A DNA stretch of 64,000 nucleotides. Origin: Streptomyces geranii. GTDB taxonomy: Bacteria > Actinomycetota > Actinomycetes > Streptomycetales > Streptomycetaceae. The DNA lies in NCBI RefSeq assembly GCF_002954775.1, contig NZ_KZ672955.1, forward strand, positions 13,418-77,417, read 5' to 3'. Below the pieces are notes generated by a model that was given only the letters and a program-made list of their open reading frames with translations, searched no databases and was not told the DNA's origin. The position numbers and the translations under genes were made by a program. Below are positions 1 through 8,140 of this stretch, piece by piece (position 1 is the first letter of the stretch; each line of letters opens with the position of its first letter).

Positions 1-70
1 ACACCCCCGGGCCCGCCCCTTTTCCCCCCGGGGGGGGGGGGGGGGCCCCGCCCCCCCCCCCCCCCCCCCA
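1..70. other. G/C homopolymer block at window edge
   Basis: This stretch is almost only G and C, with 16 G at 30-45 and 19 C at 51-69. Nothing else in the window resembles it, and it lies at the extreme left edge. It looks like a poorly resolved contig end or consensus artefact rather than a biological element, though a real hairpin-forming tract cannot be excluded from sequence alone. Confidence 0.6.
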
Positions 71-104
71 CGCCACTTTTAAGCCTTCTATGAGCCGGGT
101 AAGG

Positions 105-123
105 TTAGGTTAGCCTCACCGAT
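105..123 (+). promoter_or_regulatory. Iron box (DmdR1/IdeR-type operator)
   Basis: The 19 bases from 105 match the actinobacterial iron-box consensus TTAGGTTAGGCTCACCTAA at 16 positions, with the left arm TTAGGTTAG and the CTCACC half intact. It lies about 48 nt upstream of the bfd start. Iron-loaded DmdR1/IdeR would repress there, so bfd should be induced by iron limitation. Confidence 0.75.
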
Positions 124-170
124 CATCGGGACGGCACGGCCTTTGGATTCCCGTCGGGAGGTGGACCCGC

Positions 171-398
171 GTGTACGTCTGCAACTGCTTCGGAGTGACC
201 GAGGCGCAAGTGAAGAAGCACGCGGCGGACGGCGCCTGCACACCCCGCCAGATCGCCTCGGCCTGCAAGGCGGGCACGGACTGCGGCTCGTGCGTACGGC
301 GGATCCAGGCGCTGCTGGGCAGGGGTGCGTACCCGACCCGTGGGCTCGTGGACGAGGCACAGTCGGTCCTGGCCGAACGGCTCGACGAAGCCGCCTGA
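171..398 (+). CDS. bfd: Bacterioferritin-associated ferredoxin (BFD-like [2Fe-2S])
   Basis: This 75-residue protein carries an N-terminal BFD-like [2Fe-2S] domain. The four expected cluster ligands are visible as C4, C6, C38 and C41 (CxC near the start, CxxC after the helix). In the known family the reduced ferredoxin docks on bacterioferritin and reduces the ferric core so iron can be released. The GTG start is preceded by GGGAGG at 156-161. The gene is convergent with bacterioferritin, 16 bp away, which supports a functional pair. The iron box upstream indicates iron-repressed expression, consistent with mobilising stored iron during starvation. Confidence 0.93.
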   Translation: MYVCNCFGVTEAQVKKHAADGACTPRQIASACKAGTDCGSCVRRIQALLGRGAYPTRGLVDEAQSVLAERLDEAA

Positions 399-414
399 GT
401 CCTGAAGCGGGCTC

Positions 415-894
415 TCAGCTCTCCGGCTGCTCGATCAGCTGGGCGATGTACAGCGCCTCGCCGAGCTTCTCCACCAGCTCCAGCTGGGTGTCCAGGTAGT
501 CGATGTGGTGCTCCTCGTCCGCGAGGATCGACTCGAAGATGTTCGCGGACGTGACGTCGCCCTTGCCGCGCATGACATCGATGCCGCGCTTCAGTCGGTC
601 GATCGCCTCGACCTCGACCTGACGGTCGGCCTGGAACATCTCCGTGAGGGTCTGGCCGACCCGCACGTGGAAGAGCCGCTGGTAGTTCGGCAGGCCCTCC
701 AGGAACAGGATCCGGTCGGTGAGGATCTCCGCGTGCTTCATCTCGTCGATCGACTCGTGCCGCGTGTACTTCGCGAGCTTCGTCCAACCGAAGTTCTCCT
801 GCATCTTCGCGTGCAGGAAGTACTGGTTGATCGCCGTGAGTTCGGCGGTCAGCTGCTCGTTGAGGAATTCAAGGACCTCGGGGTCGCCCTGCAT
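415..894 (-). CDS. bfr: Bacterioferritin
   Basis: This is a 159-residue four-helix ferritin-like protein that forms the 24-mer iron storage shell. Ferroxidase residues are visible (E18, E51, H54 and the later DEEHH block), as is M52, the haem-binding Met expected at the dimer interface. I chose the ATG at 894 because AAGGAG lies 8 nt upstream; a TTG 18 bases earlier would place the ribosome site inside the coding region. The partner bfd is convergent at 171-398. The upstream region 971-1003 is full of TAAG/CTTA inverted repeats that may be regulatory. Confidence 0.95.
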   Translation of the reverse strand: MQGDPEVLEFLNEQLTAELTAINQYFLHAKMQENFGWTKLAKYTRHESIDEMKHAEILTDRILFLEGLPNYQRLFHVRVGQTLTEMFQADRQVEVEAIDRLKRGIDVMRGKGDVTSANIFESILADEEHHIDYLDTQLELVEKLGEALYIAQLIEQPES

Positions 895-970
895 CGCAGA
901 GGCTCCTTCCAAGCGGGGGAACTAGGGAGGTTGCCGCCGAATAATTGCATCGCCGCCGAAGATCGTCCAG

Positions 971-1003
971 TAAGTGCGTACTTAGTAAGTAAGGGCATGC
1001 TTA
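971..1003. promoter_or_regulatory. Cluster of TAAG/CTTA inverted repeats between bfr and a molybdoenzyme gene
   Basis: Three overlapping inverted repeats are visible: TAAGT-N4-ACTTA (971-984), ACTTA-G-TAAGT (980-990) and TAAG-N6-CTTA (990-1003). They lie in the divergent intergenic region between bfr (start 894) and the gene at 1091. The AT-rich symmetry is unusual here and suggests protein binding sites. I cannot name the regulator; it is not a clear iron box. Confidence 0.45.
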
Positions 1004-1090
1004 GTCCAAGTTATCCAGACTTGTTGGAATGTGTATGTGTCTGGACAGGCCTGGTCATGCGTACTCTGCCCGGTCTGTCAGGATGGAGTC

Positions 1091-1738
1091 ATGGGTCAGC
1101 CGGTGGAACGTGGATCGGGAGAGCGCGATTCAGGAGGTGCGGCGCAGCCCGAATTGCCGCCGGGGCAGCGGGTGCAGCGCGGCTGGCCGGTCACCCATTA
1201 CGGTCCGGTACCCAAATTCCGCTCCGAACGCTGGGAGTTCAGGGTTTTCGGCGCCACCGCCGACGGTGAGAAGCGCTGCTGGAACCACGAGGAGTTCACG
1301 GCCCTGCCGCACGCCTCCGTCGTGGCCGACCTGCACTGCGTCACGAAGTTCAGCATGCTCGGCGCCGAGTGGGGCGGTATTCCGGCGCGGACGATTCTCG
1401 AAGCGGCGCCGCCCGCCGCCGAGGTCACGCATGTGATGGTCTGGGCGGAATACGGCTTCAGTTCGAACCTCCGACTGGCCGATTTCGCGTCCGACGGCAC
1501 GATCTTCGCCACCCACAAGGACGGCGAACTCCTCACCGCCGAACACGGCTTCCCGCTCCGCCTGGTGGTGCCCCACCTGTACGCCTGGAAGGGCCCCAAG
1601 TGGGTGCGCGGGGTCGAGTACATGACCGCCGACCGCCGTGGCTTCTGGGAGGAGCGCGGCTATCACAACGTCGGCGACCCCTGGCGCGAGCAGCGCTACT
1701 CGTACCAGGAGGAGCCGGGGGACGGCCCCGAGCTGTAG
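1091..1738 (+). CDS. Sulfite oxidase-like oxidoreductase, YuiH family
   Basis: This 215-residue protein resembles the oxidoreductase molybdopterin-binding domain of sulfite oxidase in its short soluble YuiH/MsrP-like form. The segment DLHCVTKFS contains the conserved cysteine expected to ligate molybdenum, and the WGG and GVEYM segments fit the fold. There is no Tat signal, so it is probably cytoplasmic. The natural substrate is unknown; reductive repair of oxidised residues is one possibility by analogy with MsrP. The ATG at 1091 follows a GGATGGAG ribosome site; upstream in-frame codons lack one. It is divergent from bfr. Confidence 0.85.
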   Translation: MGQPVERGSGERDSGGAAQPELPPGQRVQRGWPVTHYGPVPKFRSERWEFRVFGATADGEKRCWNHEEFTALPHASVVADLHCVTKFSMLGAEWGGIPARTILEAAPPAAEVTHVMVWAEYGFSSNLRLADFASDGTIFATHKDGELLTAEHGFPLRLVVPHLYAWKGPKWVRGVEYMTADRRGFWEERGYHNVGDPWREQRYSYQEEPGDGPEL

Positions 1739-1753
1739 CGGTCGTCGGCGGGG

Positions 1754-2233
1754 TCAGTGGTGGTACTGGTGCACGACCGCGTGGCCCTTGCCGCGGCCGA
1801 TCGTCCACTTGTTGACCGGCGTGGTGATCACGAAGGCGACGGCCAGCGAGATCGCCAGTGCGCCCCAGAACAGCGGATCGTCCAGCTGGGCGTCCATCGC
1901 GCCCGGCCACAGCGTGATCACGCCGTTGTCGACCAGTTCCATCACGGCGATGGAGAGGGTGTCGGCGGCGAGTGCGACCCGCACGGCCGTACGGAAGCCG
2001 ACGCCCGCCTTCAGGACACCGCGCAGGGTGAGCGCGTACCCGAAGAAGAAGGCGAGGGTGATCGCCAGGATCAGTGTCGGTACGTTGCCCCAGCCGAGGG
2101 CCGTCCCGATGACCATGCCGAGCACCTCGCCGATGGCGCAGCCGGTGAGGCAGTGCAGGGTGGCCTGGACGGCCACGGGCCAGGTGGCGGCCGGTGTGTG
2201 GTGGTGTGCGTGGGTCTCGTGCTCGTGCTCCAT
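1754..2233 (-). CDS. DUF4396 family membrane protein with His-rich N-terminus
   Basis: This 159-residue protein has a His/Glu-rich N-terminus (HEHETHAHHH) followed by about four hydrophobic segments, matching DUF4396, a family of unknown function. The histidines suggest metal contact. The ATG at 2233 is chosen; a TTG at 2278 with AGGGGG just upstream would give 174 residues and cannot be excluded. A palindrome of the CsoR type lies about 50 nt upstream (2283-2299), so metal- or persulfide-responsive control is plausible. It follows nfo on the same strand. Confidence 0.8.
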   Translation of the reverse strand: MEHEHETHAHHHTPAATWPVAVQATLHCLTGCAIGEVLGMVIGTALGWGNVPTLILAITLAFFFGYALTLRGVLKAGVGFRTAVRVALAADTLSIAVMELVDNGVITLWPGAMDAQLDDPLFWGALAISLAVAFVITTPVNKWTIGRGKGHAVVHQYHH

Positions 2234-2282
2234 GGGTGCCCCCGGTGTCACGGTCTCGTGGTGTCCTGCACCCGCCAACCGT

Positions 2283-2299
2283 ATACCCCCTAGGGGTAT
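2283..2299. promoter_or_regulatory. CsoR-family-like operator palindrome
   Basis: ATACCCC-CTA-GGGGTAT is a perfect 7-bp inverted repeat with a 3-nt spacer. It has the TACCCC/GGGGTA form typical of operators of the CsoR family of copper and persulfide sensors. It overlaps the nfo stop codon and precedes the His-rich DUF4396 gene. The regulator gene is not in this window. Confidence 0.55.
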
Positions 2300-3162
2300 T
2301 CCCGGAGCTTCTTCAGCCGCTCCACGTCCGCCGCGTGTCCCTCCTTCCCGCCGGGCGTCTCGATGATCAGGGGTACGCCCTCGGTCGCGGGGTGGGTCAT
2401 CAGCGCGCGGAACGGGTCCTCACCGATGTGGCCTGCGCCGATGTTCGCGTGCCGGTCCTTGTGGGCGCCGACGACGTCCTTGGAGTCGTTGGCGTGGATC
2501 AGCTTCAGGCGTCCCTCGCCGACCGTGTCGACGAGCAGGTCGAGGGTCTGGTGCATCCCGCTGGGCCCGGTCAGATCGTGCCCTGCGGCGAAGATGTGGC
2601 AGGTGTCGAGACAGACGCCGAGCTTCGGATGGGCGTCCAGCGCTTCGAAGTACGGCCCGAAGTCCCAGGTGCGCGAGCAGAGCGAGGAGCCCTGCCCGGC
2701 GGTCGACTCCAGGAGCAGGAACGGGTCGTCGTCGTGGGTCAGCTCGTCGAGCAGCGGCAGCATGTGCTCCCGTACCTGCTTGAGGGCCACGGACCGGTCC
2801 CGGCCGCCGGTGGCGCTCCCGGTGTGCACCACGACACCCAGCGCGCCGATCTCGCGCCCGCGCCGCAGCGAGTGGCGCAGTGACTCCACCGACCGCTCGA
2901 CGGTCGCCTCGGTGTGCGAGCCGAAGTTGATCAGGTAAGGGGCGTGGACGTACGCCGGGATCGACCCTTCGGCGCAGGCCGCGCGGAACTCCTCGTCCTG
3001 GCGGGGGTTCCCGGTGGGCGTCGCCCAGCCACGCGGGTTGGCGACGAAGACCTGGACGGTCTCGGCGAGGAGGTCGCGGGCGTAGGACAGGCCGACGGAG
3101 TGGAGGCCGCCGGCCACGGGAACATGGCCGCCGACGGGGTTGCGGAGCTGCGTGCTGGTCAC
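2290..3162 (-). CDS. nfo: Deoxyribonuclease IV (endonuclease IV)
   Basis: This 290-residue protein belongs to the AP endonuclease family 2 TIM barrels, which cut DNA 5' of abasic sites in base excision repair using three zinc ions. Zinc-ligand segments are visible: VHAPYLINFGS, VVHTGS, LLLEST, CLDTCHIFAAG, HANDS, HANIGAGHIG and IIETPG. Length fits the family. The start is GTG at 3162. The stop codon lies within the CsoR-like palindrome ahead of the DUF4396 gene. Confidence 0.95.
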   Translation of the reverse strand: MTSTQLRNPVGGHVPVAGGLHSVGLSYARDLLAETVQVFVANPRGWATPTGNPRQDEEFRAACAEGSIPAYVHAPYLINFGSHTEATVERSVESLRHSLRRGREIGALGVVVHTGSATGGRDRSVALKQVREHMLPLLDELTHDDDPFLLLESTAGQGSSLCSRTWDFGPYFEALDAHPKLGVCLDTCHIFAAGHDLTGPSGMHQTLDLLVDTVGEGRLKLIHANDSKDVVGAHKDRHANIGAGHIGEDPFRALMTHPATEGVPLIIETPGGKEGHAADVERLKKLREYP

Positions 3163-3389
3163 CCGGCCAGGGTGTCACGCGCGGCGCCTTCTCCCGTCGG
3201 CGGATGCCTGCCACCGACCTCTCGAGGGTGCTCACCACCGCGGCCTCGCTCGCCGGGTTCGCCACGACGGCTGCCGCGATGGCAGTGGCGATCGGCGCCG
3301 TCGTCGTCAGGACCAGGCCCGCGTCGGCCGGGAACCTCCACCGGGGCGAGATCGTCCGGCGGACCGGGACACGCCTACCGCGAGAGGGA

Positions 3390-3415
3390 TGCCCCACCCG
3401 CGCGCGGGTGGGGCA
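3390..3415. terminator. Perfect 26-bp palindrome, terminator downstream of the PASTA kinase
   Basis: Two 13-bp arms starting TGCCCCACCC form a gap-free palindrome 12 bp past the kinase stop codon, and also face the nfo start side. Streptomycete terminators often lack a U tract, so this is a good candidate for ending the kinase transcript. The 264-bp gap 3163-3426 holds no convincing gene. Confidence 0.7.
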
Positions 3416-3426
3416 AAGCCCTGAGG

Positions 3427-5442
3427 TCAGCGGATCGTGATGGTGATGGTCGAGCCCTTGGCGGCGGTGTCGCCGCCGTCCACGGACTGCTTCTTCACGG
3501 TGTCGCCGAAGAGCCCGAGCAGTCCGCGGTCCTCGTCGACCTTGAACCCGGCGCCTTCCAGGGCCTCCCTGGCGTCGGCGACGCTGTCGCCCACGACATC
3601 CGGGACCTCGATCATCTCGGGGCCCTTGGAGACCGTCAGCGTGACGATGTCGCCCAGCTCGGCCTCGGCGCCGCCCTCCGGTGACTGGACGGCGATCTGA
3701 CCCTGCTCGAACTCGTCCGAGTTGACGCTCTCCGTGGAGACCCTGACCTTCAGCCCGGCCTGCTCCAGCTCGGCCTTCGCGTCGGCGAGGGTCGCACCGG
3801 TGACGTCGGCGACCTCCACGGGGCTGCCCTTGCTGACGAGGAGGGCCACCGCGGACCCCGCACGCCGCTCGGTGCCGGGCTCCGGGGTGGTGCTGATGAC
3901 GGCCCCCCGGGGCACGTCCTCGCTGAACTCCCGGGTGACCTGGCCGGCCTCCAGGCCGACGCGCTTGAGCTGCGCCCTGGCCTTGTCGAGCTGGTAGCCG
4001 GCGAGCTGGGGCACGGGCGCGGTCTGCGGCCCCCGGGAGATGACGAGGTCCACGGAGTCGTGCTTCCGTATGCGGGCGCCGACGTCGGGGTCCGTGCTGA
4101 TGACGGTCCCGCGCGCGACGGTGTCGCTGTAGGCCGTGTCGACCTTGCCGACTTCGAGCCCGGCCTCCGCCAGCCGGTCCCCGGCCTGCGCCCGGGTCTG
4201 CGACAGCACCCCCGGGACCTGCGTGAACTGCCCGGAGTTGATGTACCAGACGCCCGCGCCGACCCCGAGGACCAGCAGCAGGGCGACGAGAATGGCGATG
4301 GGCGTACGCCGATTGCGCGACCGAGGTGCCCGCCGGGAGACAGGAGCGGCCTCGGGAGCGGCGACGGCACCGAGCCGACTGGTCCGATGGGTCCGGGGGG
4401 CCCGATCGGACCGTTCGAAGTCCTGTCCCTGTTCCTGTTGCTGATGCCGCTGTCGCTGCTCCGCGCGCGGGGGCTCGTCCCCGTCGACGGGCAGGGCCCG
4501 CTGCGCGGCCAGTGCGCGCGGGATGACGCTCGTCAGGTCCTCGGCGTTGTCGTGCCCGGAGGCGACGGCCTGCGGCGGTACGGCGTCCAACTGCTCGGCG
4601 TCGAGCGAGCCACGCGTCTCCAGGACCTGGGCGAGCAGCGCCACGGCGTCGTACGGGCGGATGTCCGCGTTGCGCGCGGTCGCGAGGGCGACCAGCTCGT
4701 CCAGCTCGAAGGCGAGCCCCGGTACGAGGGCCGACGGCGGCGGCACGTCCTCGTGCAGGTGCTTGTAGAGCACCAGCGCGGGGGAGTCGCCGTAGTGCGG
4801 CTGGTCGCCGGTGAGCATCTCGTACAGGACGATGCCGCAGGCGTACACGTCGACCCGGGGGTCGGTGGTGCCGCTCTCGATCTGCTCGGGGGCGAGATAG
4901 GAGACGGTGCCGAGGACGGACCCGGTGGTGTTCGTCACCGAGTCGACGGCGCGCACAAGCCCGAAGTCGGCGACCTTGACCCGCCCGTCGTCCCCTATCA
5001 ACACGTTCTCTGGCTTCATGTCCCGGTGCACGAACCCGGCCCGGTGCGCGGCGCCGAGCGCGGCGAGCACGGGCTCCAGGATGTCCAGCGCGGCCCTCGG
5101 CTGGAGCGCGCCGCGCTCGCGCAGGACGTCGCGCAGGGTGCACCCGGCGATGTACTCCATGGCGAGGTAGACGTACGACCCGTCGGTGCCCTGATCGAAC
5201 ACCTGCACGACATTCGGGTGTGCGAGCCGCGCGACGGACTTCGCCTCCCGGATGAACCGCTCGACGAAGGACACGTCCGTCGCCAGCGACGGATGCATCA
5301 CCTTGAGGGCGAGCACGCGGTCGAGACGGGTGTCCACGGCCCGATAGACCGTGGCCATCCCGCCGACCGCGATCCGCGCGTCCACGCGATAGCGGCCGTC
5401 GAGCACCTGCCCGACGAGAGGGTCCTGAAGGGTCGTATCCAC
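3427..5442 (-). CDS. Ser/Thr protein kinase with four PASTA repeats
   Basis: This 671-residue PknB-type membrane kinase has an N-terminal Hanks-type domain: a glycine-rich loop in VGGMATVYR, K47 in ALKVM, catalytic D141 in HRDMKPEN and D159 of DFG. A disordered linker and one transmembrane segment (about 380-400) follow, then four extracellular PASTA repeats (about 405-671) of the kind that bind muropeptides or lipid II. It likely couples cell-wall state to phosphorylation of division or wall proteins. I chose GTG at 5442 because TACACT lies 7 nt upstream, which fits a leaderless transcript. The Rv2175c-like gene at 9871 encodes a relative of a known mycobacterial kinase substrate. Confidence 0.93.
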   Translation of the reverse strand: MDTTLQDPLVGQVLDGRYRVDARIAVGGMATVYRAVDTRLDRVLALKVMHPSLATDVSFVERFIREAKSVARLAHPNVVQVFDQGTDGSYVYLAMEYIAGCTLRDVLRERGALQPRAALDILEPVLAALGAAHRAGFVHRDMKPENVLIGDDGRVKVADFGLVRAVDSVTNTTGSVLGTVSYLAPEQIESGTTDPRVDVYACGIVLYEMLTGDQPHYGDSPALVLYKHLHEDVPPPSALVPGLAFELDELVALATARNADIRPYDAVALLAQVLETRGSLDAEQLDAVPPQAVASGHDNAEDLTSVIPRALAAQRALPVDGDEPPRAEQRQRHQQQEQGQDFERSDRAPRTHRTSRLGAVAAPEAAPVSRRAPRSRNRRTPIAILVALLLVLGVGAGVWYINSGQFTQVPGVLSQTRAQAGDRLAEAGLEVGKVDTAYSDTVARGTVISTDPDVGARIRKHDSVDLVISRGPQTAPVPQLAGYQLDKARAQLKRVGLEAGQVTREFSEDVPRGAVISTTPEPGTERRAGSAVALLVSKGSPVEVADVTGATLADAKAELEQAGLKVRVSTESVNSDEFEQGQIAVQSPEGGAEAELGDIVTLTVSKGPEMIEVPDVVGDSVADAREALEGAGFKVDEDRGLLGLFGDTVKKQSVDGGDTAAKGSTITITIR

Positions 5443-5449
5443 GCAGGTG

Positions 5450-5455
5450 AGTGTA
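5450..5455 (-). promoter_or_regulatory. -10 box TACACT, leaderless promoter of the PASTA kinase
   Basis: On the minus strand TACACT ends 7 nt before the GTG at 5442, placing the transcription start at or next to the start codon. No ribosome binding site is seen upstream of that GTG, so the mRNA is probably leaderless. Confidence 0.5.
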
Positions 5456-5644
5456 CGAGCCGCCGCTGACAACCCCACGGTTCCGCCCGGGAAAGCAGCG
5501 GGACTGAAGCCGACCTGTGACGCGGACGGCAAGGGAGAGCCGCCGACGGCGAGACCCCCCACAGGCGACCTGAACAGGTAAACAGGCTTGAAACGCGTGG
5601 TGCGCGGGTGGGAGAAAAAACGGAAGGGATAGAGCGCAGGGCGC

Positions 5645-6442
<798 letters not shown>

Positions 6443-6643
6443 TCAGCCTCCTTGGACGGCGGTGAGGACCTCGACGCGGTCTCCCTCGGAGAGGCGGGTC
6501 GACGACCACCGCGCGCGTGGGACGACGGTTTCGTTGAGCGCGGCGGCCACTCCGGAGGGCGCCGTGGTGAGGGACCCGACCAGGACGTCGAGCGCGGTAC
6601 CGGCGGAGACCTCCCGCGGCCGGCCGTTGACCAGGACATTCAT
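6443..6643 (-). CDS. thiS: Sulfur carrier protein ThiS
   Basis: This 66-residue ubiquitin-like protein ends in the required Gly-Gly, which is adenylated and converted to a thiocarboxylate that donates sulfur to ThiG. It overlaps the end of thiO by 4 bp, so the two are translationally coupled, and lies 3 bp before thiG. The adenylyltransferase (ThiF or MoeB type) that activates it is not encoded in this window. Confidence 0.96.
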   Translation of the reverse strand: MNVLVNGRPREVSAGTALDVLVGSLTTAPSGVAAALNETVVPRARWSSTRLSEGDRVEVLTAVQGG

Positions 6644-7803
6644 ACGAGCTGCTCCGTACGTACGGCGTCGAACCGGCGGGGCGTGAAGGCCCGCGCCTCG
6701 TCCGGTAGTTCACCGGTGGCCAGGACGGCCGCCATGGCATCTCCCGTGACCGGCGTCAGCAGCACCCCGTTCCGGTAGTGCCCGGTCGCCAGCAACAGCC
6801 CCTCCAGTGCGGTCGGGCCGAGCAGCGGCGCGTTGTCCGGGGACCCGGGGCGCAGGCCCGCGCGCGTCTCCGTGAGCGGCAACTCGGTGATCCCGGGGAC
6901 GAGTTCATGGGCGTCGCGCAGCAGCTCGTACACCCCTCCCGCGGTGACCGTCGTGTCCCAGCCCAGCTCCTCGCTGGTCGCACCGACGACCAGCTCGCCG
7001 TTCTCGCGCGGCACCAGATAGACCTGGCTGCCGCGCACCACGGCCCGCACGGTGCGGCTCAGGAACGGCGCGTACGGGCCTGGCACGGTCAGCCGCAGCA
7101 CCTGCCCCTTCACGGGCCGTACGGGCGGCAGAACGGCCTCTGGGACCCCTGCGAGCCGCCCGCTGAGGCTGCCCCCGGCCAGCACGACCGACCCGGCGGC
7201 CAGTTCGTCGCCGGCCGAGTCCAGGACCCCCACGGCCCGCCCCCGCCGTACGTCGAGCCGCTCGGCCCAGGTCCGGCGCAGCACCACCCCGGCCCGCTCG
7301 CACGCCGCCACCAGCGCCCCGGCCAGCCGCCGGGGGTCGATCTGGTGGTCGCCGTCCACCCGCAGCCCGCCGCGCACGCCCGGCGCGAGCATCGGCTCCA
7401 GGCGCCGGCACTCGCGCCCCGAGAGCCACTCCGACGCCAGGCCCGAGCGCTCCTGCAAGGCGTGCAGTTCGCGCAGTTCGGCGCGGTCGTCGGCGTCGAG
7501 GGCGACGGCGAGGGTGCCGCAGCGGCGGTAGCCGAGGTCGTGGCCGGTCAGCTCGGTGAGTTCGGCGACGAAGTCCGGGTAGCGGCGGGCCGACTCCAGG
7601 TTCAGCCCCAGCAGGGTCTGCTCGCCGTGGTGCAGCTCCGTGACGGCGGCCAGCATCCCGGCGGCCACCTGGGCCGCCCCGCCGCCCGGCACGGGGTCCA
7701 CGACGGTCGTGGCGAGCCCGCGCTGGGCGGCCCGCCAGGCCGTCACCAGCCCGATGATCCCGCCCCCGACGACCACGACGTCCGAGGTGTGTGTACGCGA
7801 CAT
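6640..7803 (-). CDS. thiO: Glycine oxidase ThiO
   Basis: This 387-residue FAD enzyme of the D-amino-acid oxidase family converts glycine to the dehydroglycine (iminoacetate) used by ThiG, with oxygen as acceptor. The dinucleotide motif VVVGGGIIGLVTAWRAA is at the N-terminus, and a C-terminal block (GHYRNGVLL) contacts flavin and substrate. ATG at 7803 is preceded by GGAGGGG (plus 7814-7820) that abuts the 3' edge of the TPP aptamer, so translation is probably riboswitch-controlled. It is the first gene of the thiOSG operon. Confidence 0.96.
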   Translation of the reverse strand: MSRTHTSDVVVVGGGIIGLVTAWRAAQRGLATTVVDPVPGGGAAQVAAGMLAAVTELHHGEQTLLGLNLESARRYPDFVAELTELTGHDLGYRRCGTLAVALDADDRAELRELHALQERSGLASEWLSGRECRRLEPMLAPGVRGGLRVDGDHQIDPRRLAGALVAACERAGVVLRRTWAERLDVRRGRAVGVLDSAGDELAAGSVVLAGGSLSGRLAGVPEAVLPPVRPVKGQVLRLTVPGPYAPFLSRTVRAVVRGSQVYLVPRENGELVVGATSEELGWDTTVTAGGVYELLRDAHELVPGITELPLTETRAGLRPGSPDNAPLLGPTALEGLLLATGHYRNGVLLTPVTGDAMAAVLATGELPDEARAFTPRRFDAVRTEQLV

Positions 7804-7811
7804 GGGCGTCC

Positions 7812-7915
7812 AGCCCCTCCCTTCGCCGGCATGACCCGGATCAGGTTCGTACGGTCGGAGGCCGCCAGCCTCCCTCTCAGCCCGGTGCGTCCGGGCTCCC
7901 GCGAGTGCTTACGCT
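7812..7915 (-). promoter_or_regulatory. TPP riboswitch (thi-box) in the thiO leader
   Basis: The minus strand carries the two conserved halves of the TPP aptamer: the CTGAGAGGGA block (plus 7872-7881 region) and the CCTGATCCGGGTCATGCCGG block (plus 7828-7846 region) followed by CGAAGGGA. The thiO ribosome site lies at its 3' end, suggesting that ligand binding hides it. The aptamer's 5' side ends only about 10-20 nt from the MITE-like element that starts at 7927. Confidence 0.92.
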
Positions 7916-7926
7916 GGCCACCCTAG

Positions 7927-8099
7927 GCCCTGTCGTCAAGTTCCCGCCTGCCGCGCGGCGCCATGCACGAACTCTCGCCGCACCGGGCCCTGACCCGAGT
8001 ACGTCCAGTACACGAGTCAGGGCCCGGCACGCCGAGAGCACGCACCTGACGCCGCGCGGCCCGCCCTCCGGGCGGACGACGGGAACTTGACGACAGGAC
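7927..8099. mobile_element. MITE-like element with full-length inverted repeat, flanked by CTAG
   Basis: The ends are 19-20-bp inverted repeats, G(C/T)CCTGTCGTCAAGTTCCCG, with one mismatch. CTAG lies immediately outside each end (7923-7926 and 8100-8103), as expected for target duplication by IS5-superfamily transposases. The interior is also palindromic: GGGCCCTGAC near 7998 pairs with GTCAGGGCCC near 8024, and other arms fit, so the whole 173 bp can fold into one imperfect hairpin. No transposase is encoded. It separates the TPP riboswitch from the gene at 8141. Confidence 0.75.
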
Positions 8100-8140
8100 C
8101 TAGCCCTCGGCCCACCGCACGTGTAAGGGAGCCTCCGCCC

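Noticed and set aside
3204..3440. 78-residue plus-strand frame between nfo and the kinase
   Set aside because: A short hydrophobic patch is present, but it reads through the terminator palindrome into the kinase stop and has no ribosome site.
2420..5143. 907-residue frame spanning nfo and the kinase on the minus strand
   Set aside because: It is a frame-shifted shadow of both genes, Arg/Pro-rich, and crosses the 26-bp terminator.
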